Shown here piece after piece: positions 7,004 through 7,189 of a DNA stretch of 7,189 nt. The DNA comes from Balneolaceae bacterium SMO_bin1 (GTDB taxonomy: Bacteria > Bacteroidota > Rhodothermia > Balneolales > Balneolaceae): contig NNSL01000417.1 in NCBI GenBank assembly GCA_003123965.1, positions 1 through 7,189 on the forward strand. The letters run 5' to 3'. Every line of letters starts with the position of its first letter. The stretch's first letter is position 1. The position numbers and the translations under genes are program-made. Under the pieces are notes generated by a model that saw nothing but the letters and a program-made list of their open reading frames with translations, was not told the DNA's origin and did not search any database.

Positions 7004-7189
7004 TCACATCACCGGGCTGCCGGGCGTTGCGTCCGATTCAATAAATTTTAGCGAGCCGTCGGCTTCTTCTGCCATGAGAATCATGCCGTTGCTTTCTACG
7101 CCCATGAGCTTTTTGGGTTCAAGGTTGGCGACTACACACACGCGCTGACCGGCCAGTGATTCCGGTTCAAAATGGTTGGCTACACCGGA
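7004..7189 (-). CDS. metG: C-terminal tRNA-binding domain, probably of methionyl-tRNA synthetase (partial)
   Basis: An open frame enters from the right edge and ends at TGA 7004-7006, giving 61 residues. It starts SGVANHFEPESL, continues VCVVANLEPKKLMGVESNGM and ends with a DATPGSPVM tail. The VVANLxPxKLMGxxSxGM block is the hallmark of the OB-fold tRNA-binding domain found at the C-terminus of many bacterial MetRS proteins and in the stand-alone protein CsaA. In MetRS the domain helps dimerisation and raises tRNA affinity; the catalytic part would lie outside this window. The final PGSPV resembles the usual PGSxV ending of MetRS, which is why I favour metG over csaA, but the fragment alone cannot settle it. 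No start codon is visible because the gene is cut by the window edge. Confidence 0.8.
   Translation of the reverse strand, partial: SGVANHFEPESLAGQRVCVVANLEPKKLMGVESNGMILMAEEADGSLKFIESDATPGSPVM

Overview
The window carries a run of bacterial housekeeping genes, all transcribed from the minus strand, so gene order reads from high to low coordinates. In that direction they are: the end of metG (or another protein with a tRNA-binding domain), a sodium-coupled NSS/SNF-family transporter, efp, accB, accC, gcvH, guaA, and the first half of a secreted protein joining helical repeats to a periplasmic-binding-protein domain. I found no mobile element, CRISPR array, tRNA or rRNA, and no stretch above 300 bases without a gene.

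The organism is probably a free-living member of the Bacteroidota/Balneolota/Rhodothermota side of the tree, possibly Balneolota. The grounds are moderate GC, AT-rich leaders mostly without Shine-Dalgarno sequences, an unmodified-looking [10 protein letters not shown] loop in EF-P, and an efp-accB-accC cluster. This is inference from protein flavour and layout, not a search result.

Region 7189-6896 holds the last 61 codons of a tRNA-binding OB domain and a short AT-rich spacer with a possible promoter. Region 6895-5539 encodes an 11-helix amino-acid:Na+ symporter whose frame is broken once near the N-terminus. A good intrinsic terminator (5500-5520) separates it from the next unit. Region 5467-2625 is a tight block: efp (frame broken once), accB, accC and gcvH, with gaps of 6, 12 and 18 bases. 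It links translation of polyproline stretches, the first step of fatty acid synthesis, and the lipoyl carrier of the glycine cleavage system. guaA (2543-993) and the TPR/periplasmic-binding protein (928-1) follow after gaps of 81 and 64 bases.

The most notable feature is not a new system. There are three separate single-base frame breaks in 7.2 kb (near 10-24, at 5306-5310 and at 6805-6808), in or next to short homopolymers, in genes that otherwise look fully conserved. The likeliest reading is base-level error in the assembly. The efp break would also be repaired by a -1 slip on an A run, so it deserves a direct check. The rest of the window is ordinary and I see no convincing evidence for an undescribed biological system.
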